Positions 34,909-44,804 are shown, counted from the first letter of the stretch. The stretch is 64,000 bases of DNA from Thiobacillus sp. (GCA_024708885.1 JANJXT010000034.1:1-64000); one strand, 5' to 3'. The notes: a model not told the origin generated them from the sequence alone. Numbers and translations are program-made.

Positions 34909-37113
34909 TCAGCGGAGCGACAGGCGCTCGTCGATGATGCGTGGCGTGATGAAGATGATCAGCTCCGTCTTGCTGTTGTCCTTGGTCGTGCTTTTGAACA
35001 GGTTGCCCAACAGCGGCACATCACCCAGCATCGGCACCTTGCTCGTGGTCGCGATTTCGCTGCCGTCGAAAATGCCGCCCAGCACGAGGGTTTCGCCGTT
35101 ATTGACACGCACCTGGGTCTTGATGCGTTTGGTATCGATGGCAGGATTGTCGCCGACGTTCGCAATATCGCGCACGGCGTCCTTCTGCACCTCGACCGTC
35201 AGGACGATTGCATCGTTGTTGAGAATCTGCGGGTCGACCAGCAGGCACAGGAAAGCGTCCTTGAACGTGACGGTTGCAGGGTTGTTGGCCGTGCCGGGCG
35301 TAATGTACGGAATCTGTGTGCCATTGAGAATGACCGCCGGCTTCTGGTTGGACGTCATCACCCGCGGATTGGAAATCACCTTGCCCTTGTTGTCCGCTTC
35401 AAGCGCACGCAGCTCCAGGCTCAAGAGATTGCCATTGGCAAGGTTCAGCAGGGACATGGCGACGTTCGCAGCGCCGATGGCATCCGGCAACGCCTGGCCG
35501 GAGCCGATGGCGGGTGCGCCGAGGGTCGCGCCACCCACCTGAACGGGATCGGCAAATGCGGTGTTCATGACTGTGGACGCCGAAAAGCCCAGACGCGCAC
35601 CCAGATCCCGGCTCCAGCCGTCGGTCGCGACCACGACGCGCGCCTCGATCATGACCTGGCGCGCCGGAATGTCCAGGCGCGCCAGCAGTTCGCGGACTTC
35701 CTGGATCTTGCGTACCGTGTCGGTCACGATGAGCGTATTGGTCTTGAGCTCGTAGGTGGCGCGGCCGCGCTTGGTCAGGATCTTCTCGTCGGCGTCCTTG
35801 CCCTGCTGCGAGCTCTGAGCGACTGCCGCGCCGCCGATTCCCTGCGCCTGCGCCGAACAATCGACCTTGTTGCTCGTTGCGGAGCGCGAGGAGGAACCAC
35901 CGGCAAAGCCATACAGCATGGTCTGCGCCTCGTCCGCGCGCATGTAGTTGAGCGGAATGTATTCGGTCACCATCGGTTCGAGATCGACTACTGCGGCCTT
36001 GGCCTCGAGTTCCAGCTTTTCCTTGGCGAACAGTTCATCCTTCGGTGCGATCCAGATGACGTTGCCGTTCTGCCGCTTGTCGAGACCCTTGGTCTGCATG
36101 ATGAGGTCGAGCGCCTGATCCCAGGGCACGTCCTTCAGGCGCAGGGTGAGGCTGCCGGTCACGGTGTCGCTGGCGACGATGTTCAGGCCGGTGAAGTCGG
36201 CGACGACCTGCAGCACCGAGCGCACCTCGACGTTCTGGAAGTTGAGCGAGAGCTTCTCGCCGACATACTGGACCTTGCCGTCGGCGGTGCGCTTCTGTCC
36301 GTCGACGCCAGGCTTCACCTCGACGATGAAGCTGTTCTCGGTCTGGTAGGCCGAATATTCCCACGCCCCCTTCGGCGTGATCACCATGCGGGTGTTGTCG
36401 CCCAATGCATAGGCTTCGACGGTCTGCACCGGCGTGCCGAAGTCGGCCACGTCGAGGCGGCGCTGCAGCGCCTTCGGCAAGTCGGTTCCAATGAAATCCA
36501 CCACCACGCCGTTGGCCTGCTGGCGGATGTTGATGCCGGTCTGGGCATCGGCAAGCGTGGTGACGATCCGTCCCTCACCCGCAACGCCACGACGGAAATC
36601 GACGTCGCGGATTCCGTGACGCGCAACACTCGGCCCTGCTTCGGCAAAGCGCGGCGTGGCGTTCACCGGTGCCAGGCCCGCGCCGGCGTCGCCGAGCGAG
36701 ACGTACAGCGCCGTGCCCTCGACGCGCGCTTCGTATTCGGCTGCCTTGTTGAGATTCAGCACCACGCGCGTGCGCGTGCCGGCCTGCACCACGTTGACGC
36801 TGGTCAGCGGACCCAGATTGGCCTCGACGACGTTGCGCCCCATCGCATTGCCGGTCTCGGGCAGGTCGAGTGCGATGCGCGGCGGGTTGCCCACGGTGAA
36901 ACCGGCGGGTGTGGCGGCGAGCGGCTGCTTGAGGTTGATGCGCACCACGACCTTGCCGCCGGGCAGCGTGGTCGTGTCGACGCTCTGCACGGCATTTGCG
37001 GTCGGCGGCGTGTCGGCGGCGTGCGCCACCGGCAGCAGGGTCACACCTGCAAGCGCGATGGCGCCCAGCACGCGGCGGGCGAATTGATAGGCAAGTTTCG
37101 GCAATGCGTTCAT
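34909..37113 (-). CDS. pilQ: Type IV pilus secretin PilQ
   Basis: 734 residues. The outer-membrane secretin ring through which the pilus passes. A signal peptide ending ...PVAHAADTPP is followed by AMIN peptidoglycan-binding regions (~40-290), the secretin/TonB short N-terminal domain (LSLNFQNVEVRSVLQVVADF ~315), N1 (NolW) with the RPATY-like loop, and the C-terminal secretin core ending near LGNLFKSTTKDNSKTELIIF. The ATG at 37113 is preceded by AGAGG. Last gene of pilMNOPQ; the start is 36 bases after the pilP stop. Confidence 0.96.
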   Translation of the reverse strand: MNALPKLAYQFARRVLGAIALAGVTLLPVAHAADTPPTANAVQSVDTTTLPGGKVVVRINLKQPLAATPAGFTVGNPPRIALDLPETGNAMGRNVVEANLGPLTSVNVVQAGTRTRVVLNLNKAAEYEARVEGTALYVSLGDAGAGLAPVNATPRFAEAGPSVARHGIRDVDFRRGVAGEGRIVTTLADAQTGINIRQQANGVVVDFIGTDLPKALQRRLDVADFGTPVQTVEAYALGDNTRMVITPKGAWEYSAYQTENSFIVEVKPGVDGQKRTADGKVQYVGEKLSLNFQNVEVRSVLQVVADFTGLNIVASDTVTGSLTLRLKDVPWDQALDLIMQTKGLDKRQNGNVIWIAPKDELFAKEKLELEAKAAVVDLEPMVTEYIPLNYMRADEAQTMLYGFAGGSSSRSATSNKVDCSAQAQGIGGAAVAQSSQQGKDADEKILTKRGRATYELKTNTLIVTDTVRKIQEVRELLARLDIPARQVMIEARVVVATDGWSRDLGARLGFSASTVMNTAFADPVQVGGATLGAPAIGSGQALPDAIGAANVAMSLLNLANGNLLSLELRALEADNKGKVISNPRVMTSNQKPAVILNGTQIPYITPGTANNPATVTFKDAFLCLLVDPQILNNDAIVLTVEVQKDAVRDIANVGDNPAIDTKRIKTQVRVNNGETLVLGGIFDGSEIATTSKVPMLGDVPLLGNLFKSTTKDNSKTELIIFITPRIIDERLSLR

Positions 37114-37148
37114 ATCAGCCTCTTTGTAATCAGCACTTCTCATCAGAA

Positions 37149-37646
37149 TCATTCCTGCAGCATCAGCGAACTGGTGCGCTCCGACCAGTCGCCCGCGCTG
37201 TCCTGCACGATTTCGCGCAGCGTGACTTCGGTGTCGCCGATGTGCGTGATGCGACCGAAGTTCTGGCCCACATAGTTGCCCGTTCGCACATGGTAGATCG
37301 CGTTCTCGGGTGTCTTGATCACGGCATGCATGACGCCCTTCTTCGCCAGCACCCCCACCATTTTCAGCGTCTCCAGCGAATATGCCTCGAGCGGTTCCCT
37401 CGGCCTCGAGAAATCAGGCTGCGCGCCGCCCCCCCCACCCGAAGAGAGCTTTCGCGGCTTGAACGGGTCGGGAAGATCGAAGGCGCCGTAGGTGAACGGT
37501 TCGTAGACCTTCACTTCCGGCAATGGCTCGATTTTCCCCTGCACGTCCTTGCCGGTCTCGGTGACGAACTGCTGCAGATCGTCCAGGTCGCCGCCGCCGC
37601 ACCCGCTCAGGCCCAGCGCGACAAGAAGAAACGTAAGGCGCCTCAT
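37149..37646 (-). CDS. pilP: Type IV pilus lipoprotein PilP
   Basis: 165 residues. The lipoprotein signal ends at LSGC (Cys ~16). PilP links the PilN/PilO inner-membrane complex to the secretin PilQ. The C-terminal beta-domain includes YHVRTGNYVGQNFGRI and VTLREIVQDSAGDW. It overlaps pilO by four bases. Confidence 0.94.
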   Translation of the reverse strand: MRRLTFLLVALGLSGCGGGDLDDLQQFVTETGKDVQGKIEPLPEVKVYEPFTYGAFDLPDPFKPRKLSSGGGGGAQPDFSRPREPLEAYSLETLKMVGVLAKKGVMHAVIKTPENAIYHVRTGNYVGQNFGRITHIGDTEVTLREIVQDSAGDWSERTSSLMLQE

Positions 37647-38266
37647 TTCTTGTTCTCCTTGCTGCTCGCCTGCTTGTGGGCAATGGCTTCCTCGTCGTCG
37701 AGATAGCGATAGGTCTTGACCGTGGCATCCATATTCAGGGTGCCATCCTTTGCCGGTTCCATGGAAATGTCGTGCAGCGTGACGATACGCGACAGCTTGG
37801 CGACGTCGCTGACGAAGGCGGCAATGTCGTGGTAGCCGCCGGTGACCTTCACCTTGATGGGTGTCGAAGCGTAGAACTCCGATACGCTCTCGCCCTCGGG
37901 CTTGAACAGTTCGAACTGCAGGCCGCGCCCGAGGCCGGCCTGGTTGACGTCGGTGATGAGCGCATCCATCTCCTGCTTGTTCGGCAACTGCTTCAGCAGG
38001 GCGCCGAATGCCTGCTCGATGTCGGCACGCTGCTTGGTGTAGGCCTCCAGATTGACCGCCTGGTTCTTCTTGGTGGTAAAGGTACCCCGCAGCTCGGTTT
38101 CCTTGTGCTTCGCCGCGCCGAGCGCATCCATGCCGCCACGCCAGTCGAACCACCATCCGGCCACCACAATGGCCGCGCACAGCAGCGCCAGCGCCGCCAG
38201 TTTGCTCGGCAGCGGCCAGTCGGCGAGCGTCTTGAGGTCGAGCTTGTTCAGTTCGTCGAGCGTCAT
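37643..38266 (-). CDS. pilO: Type IV pilus alignment protein PilO
   Basis: 207 residues: a short cytoplasmic start, one membrane helix (~22-40, AALALLCAAIVVAGWWF), a coiled-coil (~50-95) and a periplasmic ferredoxin-like domain with VKVTGGYHDIAAFVSDVAKL. It forms heterodimers with PilN. Overlaps pilN by four bases. Confidence 0.94.
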   Translation of the reverse strand: MTLDELNKLDLKTLADWPLPSKLAALALLCAAIVVAGWWFDWRGGMDALGAAKHKETELRGTFTTKKNQAVNLEAYTKQRADIEQAFGALLKQLPNKQEMDALITDVNQAGLGRGLQFELFKPEGESVSEFYASTPIKVKVTGGYHDIAAFVSDVAKLSRIVTLHDISMEPAKDGTLNMDATVKTYRYLDDEEAIAHKQASSKENKK

Positions 38267-38868
38267 GCCTTGCCCCCCTTGCGTTTCGCACCGGCCGGAC
38301 GGTCCGCATCCGCGTCGTCGTCCGCCTTCTGGCGCGTCTGCTTGACTGCCAGCACGAACTCGTTGGCGCGCAGGTTGTTCACGGTTGCAGCCTTGATTTC
38401 CACCAGGCTGGCCGACTCGAACCAGGGAGAATCGTCCAGATTACGCATCAATGTCGACACGCGCGCGCTCGACTGCGTGTAACCGCTGAGGGTGACGGAA
38501 CCGCCGACCTGCTTGAACGATTTGAGATAGAGGCCGTCGGGCAGCAAGCGGATCAACTGGTCGAACAGGTGAACCACCTCGGTGCGGTTGGCCTGCAGGG
38601 TTTCCACCACCTGCTTGCGGTCCAGCAGCGCCCGCGTCTGCTCGCGGATTTTCTTGATTTCGCCGATCTGTTCGTCGAGCTTGACGATTTCCTTCTCGAG
38701 GAAGGCATTGCGCCCGTCCTGTGCCGATTGTTGCGTTGCAATGACCGTGTGGCCGGCGATGACGACGACGACACCGACGGCGACCGCGACACCGAGCATG
38801 GCGGTGAACTGGCGCCGCCGCGCGGCGCGCGCCAGCTCACGGTGGGGGAGTAGATTGATGCGGATCAT
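38263..38868 (-). CDS. pilN: Type IV pilus assembly protein PilN
   Basis: 201 residues. The N-terminus MIRINLLPHRE is the conserved peptide that docks into PilM. It is followed by a membrane helix (~25-45), a coiled-coil and a periplasmic domain (SGYTQSSARVSTLMRNLDDS). The Lys/Asp-rich C-terminal tail is unusual only in composition. Overlaps pilM by four bases. Confidence 0.94.
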   Translation of the reverse strand: MIRINLLPHRELARAARRRQFTAMLGVAVAVGVVVVIAGHTVIATQQSAQDGRNAFLEKEIVKLDEQIGEIKKIREQTRALLDRKQVVETLQANRTEVVHLFDQLIRLLPDGLYLKSFKQVGGSVTLSGYTQSSARVSTLMRNLDDSPWFESASLVEIKAATVNNLRANEFVLAVKQTRQKADDDADADRPAGAKRKGGKA

Positions 38869-39953
38869 TGGGGATCGAACCTCCGCATGGCGAGGCCACA
38901 GGCAACGAAGAGGGACGGCGCGTCTGCGGTCAGCGCCTGCGGGCGCACCTTGGAGCCGACGGCCATGTTGGCGAAGGGATTGACCACCTGCGTCGGGGTG
39001 CCGGTACGCTGGGCCACCACTTCATCGATACCGGGGATCATCGCACCGCCGCCGGCGAGCAGAACCTGGTCGACCTTGCGGTACTGGGTCGAGGTGGTGA
39101 AAAGCTGCAAGGCGCGGCCGATCTCCATCGCCAGCGTCTCGCTGTAGGGTTGCAGCACTTCGACTTCGTAGCTTTCCGGCAGGGTGCCCTTGCGCTTGGC
39201 GTTTTCCGCCTCCTCGCCGGACATGCCATAGCGGCGCGAAATCTCGTTGTTGAGCTGGTTGCCGCCAAAGCCATGTTCACGCAGATAGACCGACTCGTTA
39301 TCGTGCAGGACGTTGATGTGCATGTTCTGCGCGCCGATGTCGATGATCGCGACAGTCAGCCCGGCCCCTCCGTTGGGCAGCAAGTGGGCGATCTGCTCGT
39401 ATGCCGTCTGGGTCGCAAAGGTTTCGACATCCAGCACCAGCGCCTTGAGGCCGGCCGCCTCCACCGCGGCGACCCGCTCCTCGACCTTTTCCTTGCGTGC
39501 CGCGGCAAGCAGGATCTGGACATCGTCCGGGCTGCCGGGCGAAGGACCGAGAACCTGGAAGTCGAGGTTCACCTCGTCGAGCGAGAACGGAATGACCTGA
39601 TTGGCTTCCGTCTCGACCTGGCGTTCCAGATCGAGCCCCTTGAGGCTGGCCGGCGCCAGGATCTTCTTGGTGATGACCGCGGAAGACGGCAGCGCGATCG
39701 CCACGTTCCTGACGCGACTGCCCAGATTTTTCCAGGCCGTGTGCACCGTCTCGCCGACCTGGTCGAGGTTGGCGATGTTGCCGTCCGTGACCGCATCCCT
39801 GGGCAAGGGTTCGATGACGTAGCGCTCCACCCGCAGCATGCCCTTGCCCGCGTCGGACAATTCGACCAGCTTGACCGCGGTCGTGCTGATGTCGAGCCCG
39901 AGGATGGGCAGCCTGTTGGCTGACAGCCAGTCCAGATTGATATTCAGATGCAA
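38865..39953 (-). CDS. pilM: Type IV pilus assembly ATPase-like protein PilM
   Basis: 362 residues. Actin/FtsA-like cytoplasmic protein: LGLDISTTAVKLVEL (phosphate 1), TVAIIDIGAQNMHINV (phosphate 2) and VLLAGGGAMIPGIDEVV (adenosine). It binds the PilN N-terminus and anchors the alignment complex. First gene of the pilMNOPQ operon, divergent from mrcA as usual in betaproteobacteria. Confidence 0.95.
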   Translation of the reverse strand: MHLNINLDWLSANRLPILGLDISTTAVKLVELSDAGKGMLRVERYVIEPLPRDAVTDGNIANLDQVGETVHTAWKNLGSRVRNVAIALPSSAVITKKILAPASLKGLDLERQVETEANQVIPFSLDEVNLDFQVLGPSPGSPDDVQILLAAARKEKVEERVAAVEAAGLKALVLDVETFATQTAYEQIAHLLPNGGAGLTVAIIDIGAQNMHINVLHDNESVYLREHGFGGNQLNNEISRRYGMSGEEAENAKRKGTLPESYEVEVLQPYSETLAMEIGRALQLFTTSTQYRKVDQVLLAGGGAMIPGIDEVVAQRTGTPTQVVNPFANMAVGSKVRPQALTADAPSLFVACGLAMRRFDPQ

Positions 39954-40344
39954 GTTTTTTCCTTTACGCTTCTGTGAGTTGGCGCTTTTTTTTGTTTTTG
40001 TTTCTAAATCCTAGCAACAACACACGGTTTTTAACAGAAATTTTCTTGCTGCGCCCCGATAGTTGAACACCTGTGTCCAATTTCCAACATCACTAACGCC
40101 TATAATCGGCGAAAACTTTAGGCGCTTAATGTTCCTGGCGAGTCGCCGCCCCGGAGAATCACTCGGCCGCTCACCATGAACGTGCCACGCTCTCCAGCAA
40201 GCGGGATAAGCGGCGACCTGCTCGCTTGCGGGCTTAGCCGATCGCTTGGCGGCTTCATCAGAGGGATGGGGAGAGGGAAACGGGCAGCGCCAGTTTCATG
40301 GTCTGGGGTGGCAACATGCCACGCCCGTTAAACGAAGGAAGCGG
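39954..40344. other. 391-base region between divergent pilM and mrcA
   Basis: No gene. A TATAAT at 40101-40106 points towards mrcA but lacks a good -35. The pilM side is AT-rich (39955-40060) without a clear promoter. A small hairpin (GTGGC/GCCAC with an AACAT loop) lies about 20 bases before the mrcA ribosome site. Both operons must start here. Confidence 0.5.
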
Positions 40345-42705
40345 ATGTTTTCGAAATGGTGGCATTACGCGCTGGCGGCGGTCGTCAGTCTCGGCGTGGT
40401 CGGCACCGCGCTGGCCGGCCTCGCGGCCGCGCTGATCTACCCCAACCTGCCGCCGCTCGAGGCCCTCACCGATTACAGGCCCAAGCAGCCCTTGCGCGTG
40501 TATACCGCGGATGGCGCGCTGATCGCCGAATTCGGCGAGGAGCGCCGCGCCTTCATCCCGATCGCACAGGTCCCCGCGTACATGAAGCAGGCAATCGTCG
40601 CCGCGGAAGACGAGCGCTTCTACACGCACGGCGGGGTCGACACCCTGGGGATTCTGCGCGCCGCCAGCGCGAATCTGATGTCGGGCGGCGCCAAGGAAGG
40701 GGCGTCGACCATCACCATGCAGGTGGCGCGCAATTTCTTCCTGTCGAACGAGAAGACGCTCACGCGCAAGCTGTCCGAGGCCATGCTGGCGATGAAGATC
40801 GAGCACACCCTGTCCAAGGACAAGATTCTCGAGCTCTACATCAACCAGATCTATCTGGGACAGCGTGCCTACGGGTTCGAAGCAGCCGCGCGCACCTATT
40901 TCGGCAAGCCGATGAAGGCGCTGTCGCTGGCCGAGTTCGCCATGCTGGCGGGGCTGCCCAAGGCGCCCTCGCGCTACAATCCGGTGGTGAATTTCCCCCG
41001 CGCCAAGATCCGCCAGGAATACGTGCTGGGACGCATGCGCACGCTGAAATTCATCGACGAGCCGACCTGGCGCGCCGCGGTCGCCCAGAAGCTCGTGATC
41101 CGCCAGGCGCGCCAGCAGACGGATGTCACCGCGGACTATGCAGCGGAAATGGTGCGCCAGGCCCTGTTCGAAAAATACGGCGAGACGATCTACAGTTCGG
41201 GGCTCAAGGCCGTCACGACGCTCAGGCGCACGCAGCAGGAAGCTGCCAACCGTTCCGTCTGGCAGGGGATTGCCGATTATGACCAGCGCCACGGCTACCG
41301 TGGCCCGGAAAGGCAGGTGAGTCTGCCCGCCGAGAAAGCGGCGCGCGCGGCCGCGATCACCGCAGCCCTTGAGGATCTGGCGCCCGTCAGCGAGATGCTT
41401 CCGGCCGTGGTGTTGAGCGCCGACGCCAAACTCATCCGTGCCCAACTCGCCGACGAGCAGGAGATCGCGATCACCGGCAGTTCGTTGAAATGGGTGGCGC
41501 AGTGGGCCGCGGCCAAGAAGGGCCGCGCGCTTCTGCCCGGCGCAGTGGTGCGGGTGCAGGCGGTCGGCGCCAAGCCGCAGTGGCGGCTGGTGCAGCTGCC
41601 CGAGGTGGAGGCGGCGCTGGTTGCGCTGAACCCGAACGACGGCGCCATCACCGCACTGGTCGGCGGTTTCGATTTCAACCGCAACAAATTCAACCGCGTC
41701 ACCCAGGCATGGCGCCAGCCCGGCTCGAGTTTCAAGCCCTTCATTTATTCGGCGGCGCTGGAAAAGGGCTATACGCCGGCCACCCTCGTCGAAAACGCAC
41801 CCATCGCGCTGAGTGCGGAGGAAGCCGGCGGCACCGCCTGGGAACCGAAGAACTACGATGGCAGCACCGGCGCTCCGGTACGCATGCGGGTGGCCCTGAC
41901 CAAGTCGCTCAACCTGGTGTCGGTGCGCATTCTGCAGGGCATCGGCCCCTACTATGCGCGTGATTACATCCGTCGCTTCGGCTTCGACCCCACGCGCCAT
42001 CCGCCGTATCTCACCATGGCCCTGGGCGCCGGCGGCGTCACGCCCTTGCAGCTGGCCGCAGGCTACGGCGTGTTCGCCAACGGCGGCTTCGGCATCCGCC
42101 CCTACCTCATCGACAAGGTGTATGACAAGGACGGCCGGCTCCTCATGCAGGCGAGTCCGCAGCAGGCCAACGGCAACGCGCCGCGCGTGATCGACCCGCG
42201 CAACGCCTGGCTGATGACGAGCATGATGCAGGACGTCACGCGCTACGGCACCGCGGCGCGCGCCGCGCAGCTGGGACGCAGCGACATCGCCGGCAAGACC
42301 GGCACCACCAACGACTCGCGCGACACCTGGTTCGCCGGCTACACGCCCGATATGGTGGCGGTGAGCTGGATGGGCTTCGACCAGCCGCACCCGCTGGGAC
42401 GGGGGGAAACCGGCGGCCAGACCGCACTGCCGATCTGGATCAACTTCATGGGCACGGCCTTGCGCGATCAGCCACAAAAGGGCTGGCCAATGCCAGACGG
42501 CCTCGTCAGCGTCAGGATCGATCCTGAAACAGGCACGCAGATGCCCGAATCGGGGCTCGGCGAACTCATCGGGGACCTGCTCGGCAAGCTCGAGAGCGGC
42601 ATGATCGAACACTTCTATGAAGAGTTTCCACCGCCCGAATCACGCGCGCCCGACTGGAACGCCGACCCCGACGCGGTGCCGGTCTTCCCGGGAATGCCGC
42701 TGTGA
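40345..42705 (+). CDS. mrcA: Penicillin-binding protein 1A
   Basis: 786 residues. Bifunctional peptidoglycan synthase of the inner membrane: an N-terminal anchor (~10-33), a glycosyltransferase with its catalytic glutamate in VAAEDERFYTHGG (~86), an OB-like insert, and a transpeptidase with SSFK (Ser ~462), SLN and KTGT (~651). GAAGGA (40334-40339) fixes the ATG at 40345. Its stop overlaps the next gene's GTG by four bases. Confidence 0.96.
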   Translation: MFSKWWHYALAAVVSLGVVGTALAGLAAALIYPNLPPLEALTDYRPKQPLRVYTADGALIAEFGEERRAFIPIAQVPAYMKQAIVAAEDERFYTHGGVDTLGILRAASANLMSGGAKEGASTITMQVARNFFLSNEKTLTRKLSEAMLAMKIEHTLSKDKILELYINQIYLGQRAYGFEAAARTYFGKPMKALSLAEFAMLAGLPKAPSRYNPVVNFPRAKIRQEYVLGRMRTLKFIDEPTWRAAVAQKLVIRQARQQTDVTADYAAEMVRQALFEKYGETIYSSGLKAVTTLRRTQQEAANRSVWQGIADYDQRHGYRGPERQVSLPAEKAARAAAITAALEDLAPVSEMLPAVVLSADAKLIRAQLADEQEIAITGSSLKWVAQWAAAKKGRALLPGAVVRVQAVGAKPQWRLVQLPEVEAALVALNPNDGAITALVGGFDFNRNKFNRVTQAWRQPGSSFKPFIYSAALEKGYTPATLVENAPIALSAEEAGGTAWEPKNYDGSTGAPVRMRVALTKSLNLVSVRILQGIGPYYARDYIRRFGFDPTRHPPYLTMALGAGGVTPLQLAAGYGVFANGGFGIRPYLIDKVYDKDGRLLMQASPQQANGNAPRVIDPRNAWLMTSMMQDVTRYGTAARAAQLGRSDIAGKTGTTNDSRDTWFAGYTPDMVAVSWMGFDQPHPLGRGETGGQTALPIWINFMGTALRDQPQKGWPMPDGLVSVRIDPETGTQMPESGLGELIGDLLGKLESGMIEHFYEEFPPPESRAPDWNADPDAVPVFPGMPL

Positions 42706-43277
42706 AGCACCAGGAGATGCGCTGGCGCATCGCGCACGCCGCCGCACGCCTGCTGGCGGAGGACGGCAGCCTCGATTACGGCAGCGCCAAGCGCAAGGCG
42801 GCGCGCCAGCTCGGCGCGCCCGACAGCCGCAATCTGCCCGACAATCTCGAGATCGAAGACGCGCTGCGCAGCTACCGCGCGCTCTATCAGGCGGACGAGA
42901 CACGCACGCAGCTGGCGCTGCTGCGCCAGGTGGCGGTCGAGTACATGGAGCGGCTCGCCGATTTCGATCCGCACCTCACTGGGCCGGTCCTCAACGGCAC
43001 GGCGGGGCGTCACGCCGGCGTGCATCTACAGCTTTTCACCGAGCAGCCGAAGGAGCTGGAATTCCTGCTGATGCGCCTGCCGGTCTCTTACGAAGCCGGC
43101 GAATTTCGCCCCCCTGATGCATCCGGGCGCGTTTTCCCGCGCTTCGTCCTGGACGACCCGCGCGCGCCGGTCGAACTCATCGTGTATCCTGCCGCGGAAC
43201 TGCGCAGCATGAAGCGTCTGCAGGCCGACGGCAGCCCGCGTCGCGTGCGCCTGCCACAGGCGAAGACGCTGAGTTGA
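42702..43277 (+). CDS. Uncharacterised protein translationally coupled to mrcA
   Basis: 191 residues starting at GTG 42702 (GTGA overlap with mrcA). The first ~60 residues are helical and basic and resemble a nucleotidyltransferase-like helper region (WRIAHAAARLLAEDGSLDYG). The second half is a mixed beta domain with ELEFLLMRLPVSYEAGEF. No signal peptide is seen. I do not recognise a characterised family. Coupling to PBP1A hints at a cell-envelope link but does not prove it. Confidence 0.7.
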   Translation: MKHQEMRWRIAHAAARLLAEDGSLDYGSAKRKAARQLGAPDSRNLPDNLEIEDALRSYRALYQADETRTQLALLRQVAVEYMERLADFDPHLTGPVLNGTAGRHAGVHLQLFTEQPKELEFLLMRLPVSYEAGEFRPPDASGRVFPRFVLDDPRAPVELIVYPAAELRSMKRLQADGSPRRVRLPQAKTLS

Positions 43278-43295
43278 GTTTCCTTGCCGAACGGC

Positions 43296-43312
43296 TGGCA
43301 TGGAAGATGCTC
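43296..43312 (+). promoter_or_regulatory. Candidate sigma-54 promoter of the EpsB-type sugar transferase
   Basis: TGGCATGGAAGATGCTC has GG (43297-43298) and GC (43309-43310) 10 bases apart, 38 bases before the start at 43348. Unlike the two PEP-CTERM promoters it has no TGTCGG...ACACCC box ~100 bases upstream, so a chance match is possible. Confidence 0.4.
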
Positions 43313-43347
43313 GCTTTCTGCCGTAGCGATAACGACAAACAGCAACC

Positions 43348-44742
43348 GTGATTCGATTCTTCCGGCACTACGTGCCGCTCAACCTGCTGCTGCTGGTGCT
43401 GGTCGAGGCATGCATCCTTGGTGGCGCCATCTATGCCGGCGTCGGCGCGCGCTTCTTCGATGCCAATTCGGTCCCCAGCGGCCTGCAACCGCTGTTGCCC
43501 AAGGCGATCAGCTTTTCGCTGGTCATGATGGGATTGATGACCGCCAGCGGGCTGTACGATCCCGACTGGCAGGGCAGCGTGCGCGCCTTGTTGCAACGCC
43601 TCGGGCTGAGTTTCGGCCTCGGCCTGGTGGCGATGAGCCTGCTGTTCTATTTCTTTCCCGTGCTGCTGGTCGGGCGCGGCGCCTTCGTGCTGGCGTTCGG
43701 GATCGCGCTGGTCGGCATTCTCGCCAGCCGCATCCTGTTCACCCGCTGGGCGCGCACCGCCGCGCTGAAGACGCGCGTGCTGGTGATCGGTACGGGCAGC
43801 CGCGCCGCGCACATCGAGTCGATGCTCGCCCAACGCGGACCCGCCAGCAACATCCAGGTGGTCGGCTACCTGCCGATGGGAGGCAGTCATCATTTCGTCG
43901 ACCATGCGCGCATTCTCGACAGCAACGAATCCCTGCCGGCACTCGCCGCCCGTCTCAACATCGGCGAGATCGTCATCGCCGTGCGCGACCGCCGCGGCGG
44001 CGGCATGCCGGTGCAGCAATTGCTGGAGTGCCGGCTGCGCGGCGTCAACATACTGGAACTGTCGAGCTTTTTCGAGCGCGAGAACGGCCATTTGCAGCTC
44101 GACTCGATGAACGCCAGCTGGATGATCCTGGCCGAGGGCTTCCGCCAGGGCATGCTGCGTGAAACGTTCAAGCGCCTGTTCGACCTGCTCGCCAGCACGA
44201 CGCTGCTCGTGGTCGCCCTGCCCGTCATGACCCTCACGGCGCTCCTCATCAAACTGGAAAGCCCCGGTCCCGTGCTGTACCGGCAGGAACGCGTCGGCCA
44301 GGGCGGCCGCAGCTTCATCATCCTCAAGTTCCGCAGCATGTGCGTCGACGCCGAAAAGGACGGTCGGCCGCGCTGGGCGCACCAGAACGACAGCCGCGTG
44401 ACCCTGGTCGGCCGCTTCATCCGGCGCACGCGCATCGACGAATTGCCGCAGGTGTTCAATGTTTTCTTCGGCGACATGAGCTTCGTCGGCCCACGTCCGG
44501 AACGCCCCTATTTCGTCCAGGACCTGACCCAGAAGATCCCCTATTACGGCGTGCGCCACACCGTCAAACCCGGCATCACCGGCTGGGCGCAGGTGCGCTA
44601 CCCTTACGGTGCGTCCGACGAGGACGCCACGCACAAGCTGCAATACGACCTCTATTACGTAAAGAACCACAGCCTGTTCCTTGATCTCATGATTCTGTTC
44701 CAGACGGTGCAGGTCGTGGTATGGGGCAAGGGCGCCCGTTAG
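43348..44742 (+). CDS. Undecaprenyl-phosphate sugar transferase, PEP-CTERM-associated (EpsB type)
   Basis: 464 residues. Four or five N-terminal membrane helices (~10-135) are followed by a Rossmann-like CoA-binding region (RVLVIGTGSRAAHIESML) and a C-terminal bacterial sugar-transferase domain from ~275: KRLFDLLASTTLLVVALPVM, then LKFRSM and FGDMSFVGPRPERP. This enzyme loads the first sugar-phosphate onto the lipid carrier for exopolysaccharide synthesis. It belongs to the type found next to PEP-CTERM/exosortase genes. prsK follows 62 bases later. Confidence 0.88.
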   Translation: MIRFFRHYVPLNLLLLVLVEACILGGAIYAGVGARFFDANSVPSGLQPLLPKAISFSLVMMGLMTASGLYDPDWQGSVRALLQRLGLSFGLGLVAMSLLFYFFPVLLVGRGAFVLAFGIALVGILASRILFTRWARTAALKTRVLVIGTGSRAAHIESMLAQRGPASNIQVVGYLPMGGSHHFVDHARILDSNESLPALAARLNIGEIVIAVRDRRGGGMPVQQLLECRLRGVNILELSSFFERENGHLQLDSMNASWMILAEGFRQGMLRETFKRLFDLLASTTLLVVALPVMTLTALLIKLESPGPVLYRQERVGQGGRSFIILKFRSMCVDAEKDGRPRWAHQNDSRVTLVGRFIRRTRIDELPQVFNVFFGDMSFVGPRPERPYFVQDLTQKIPYYGVRHTVKPGITGWAQVRYPYGASDEDATHKLQYDLYYVKNHSLFLDLMILFQTVQVVVWGKGAR

Positions 44743-44804
44743 CGTGAAACTTGCAAAGCGAGACTTTGTCCCCGCTCTCCCCCAAGCGGGAGTGGTAAAT
44801 CGCC

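Noticed and set aside
40101-40106. TATAAT as a confident mrcA promoter
   Set aside because: No acceptable -35 at 15-19 bases; kept only as a remark.
44750-44800. CCCGCT/AGCGGG hairpin between the EpsB-type gene and prsK as a terminator
   Set aside because: No T run follows; at most a minor RNA structure.
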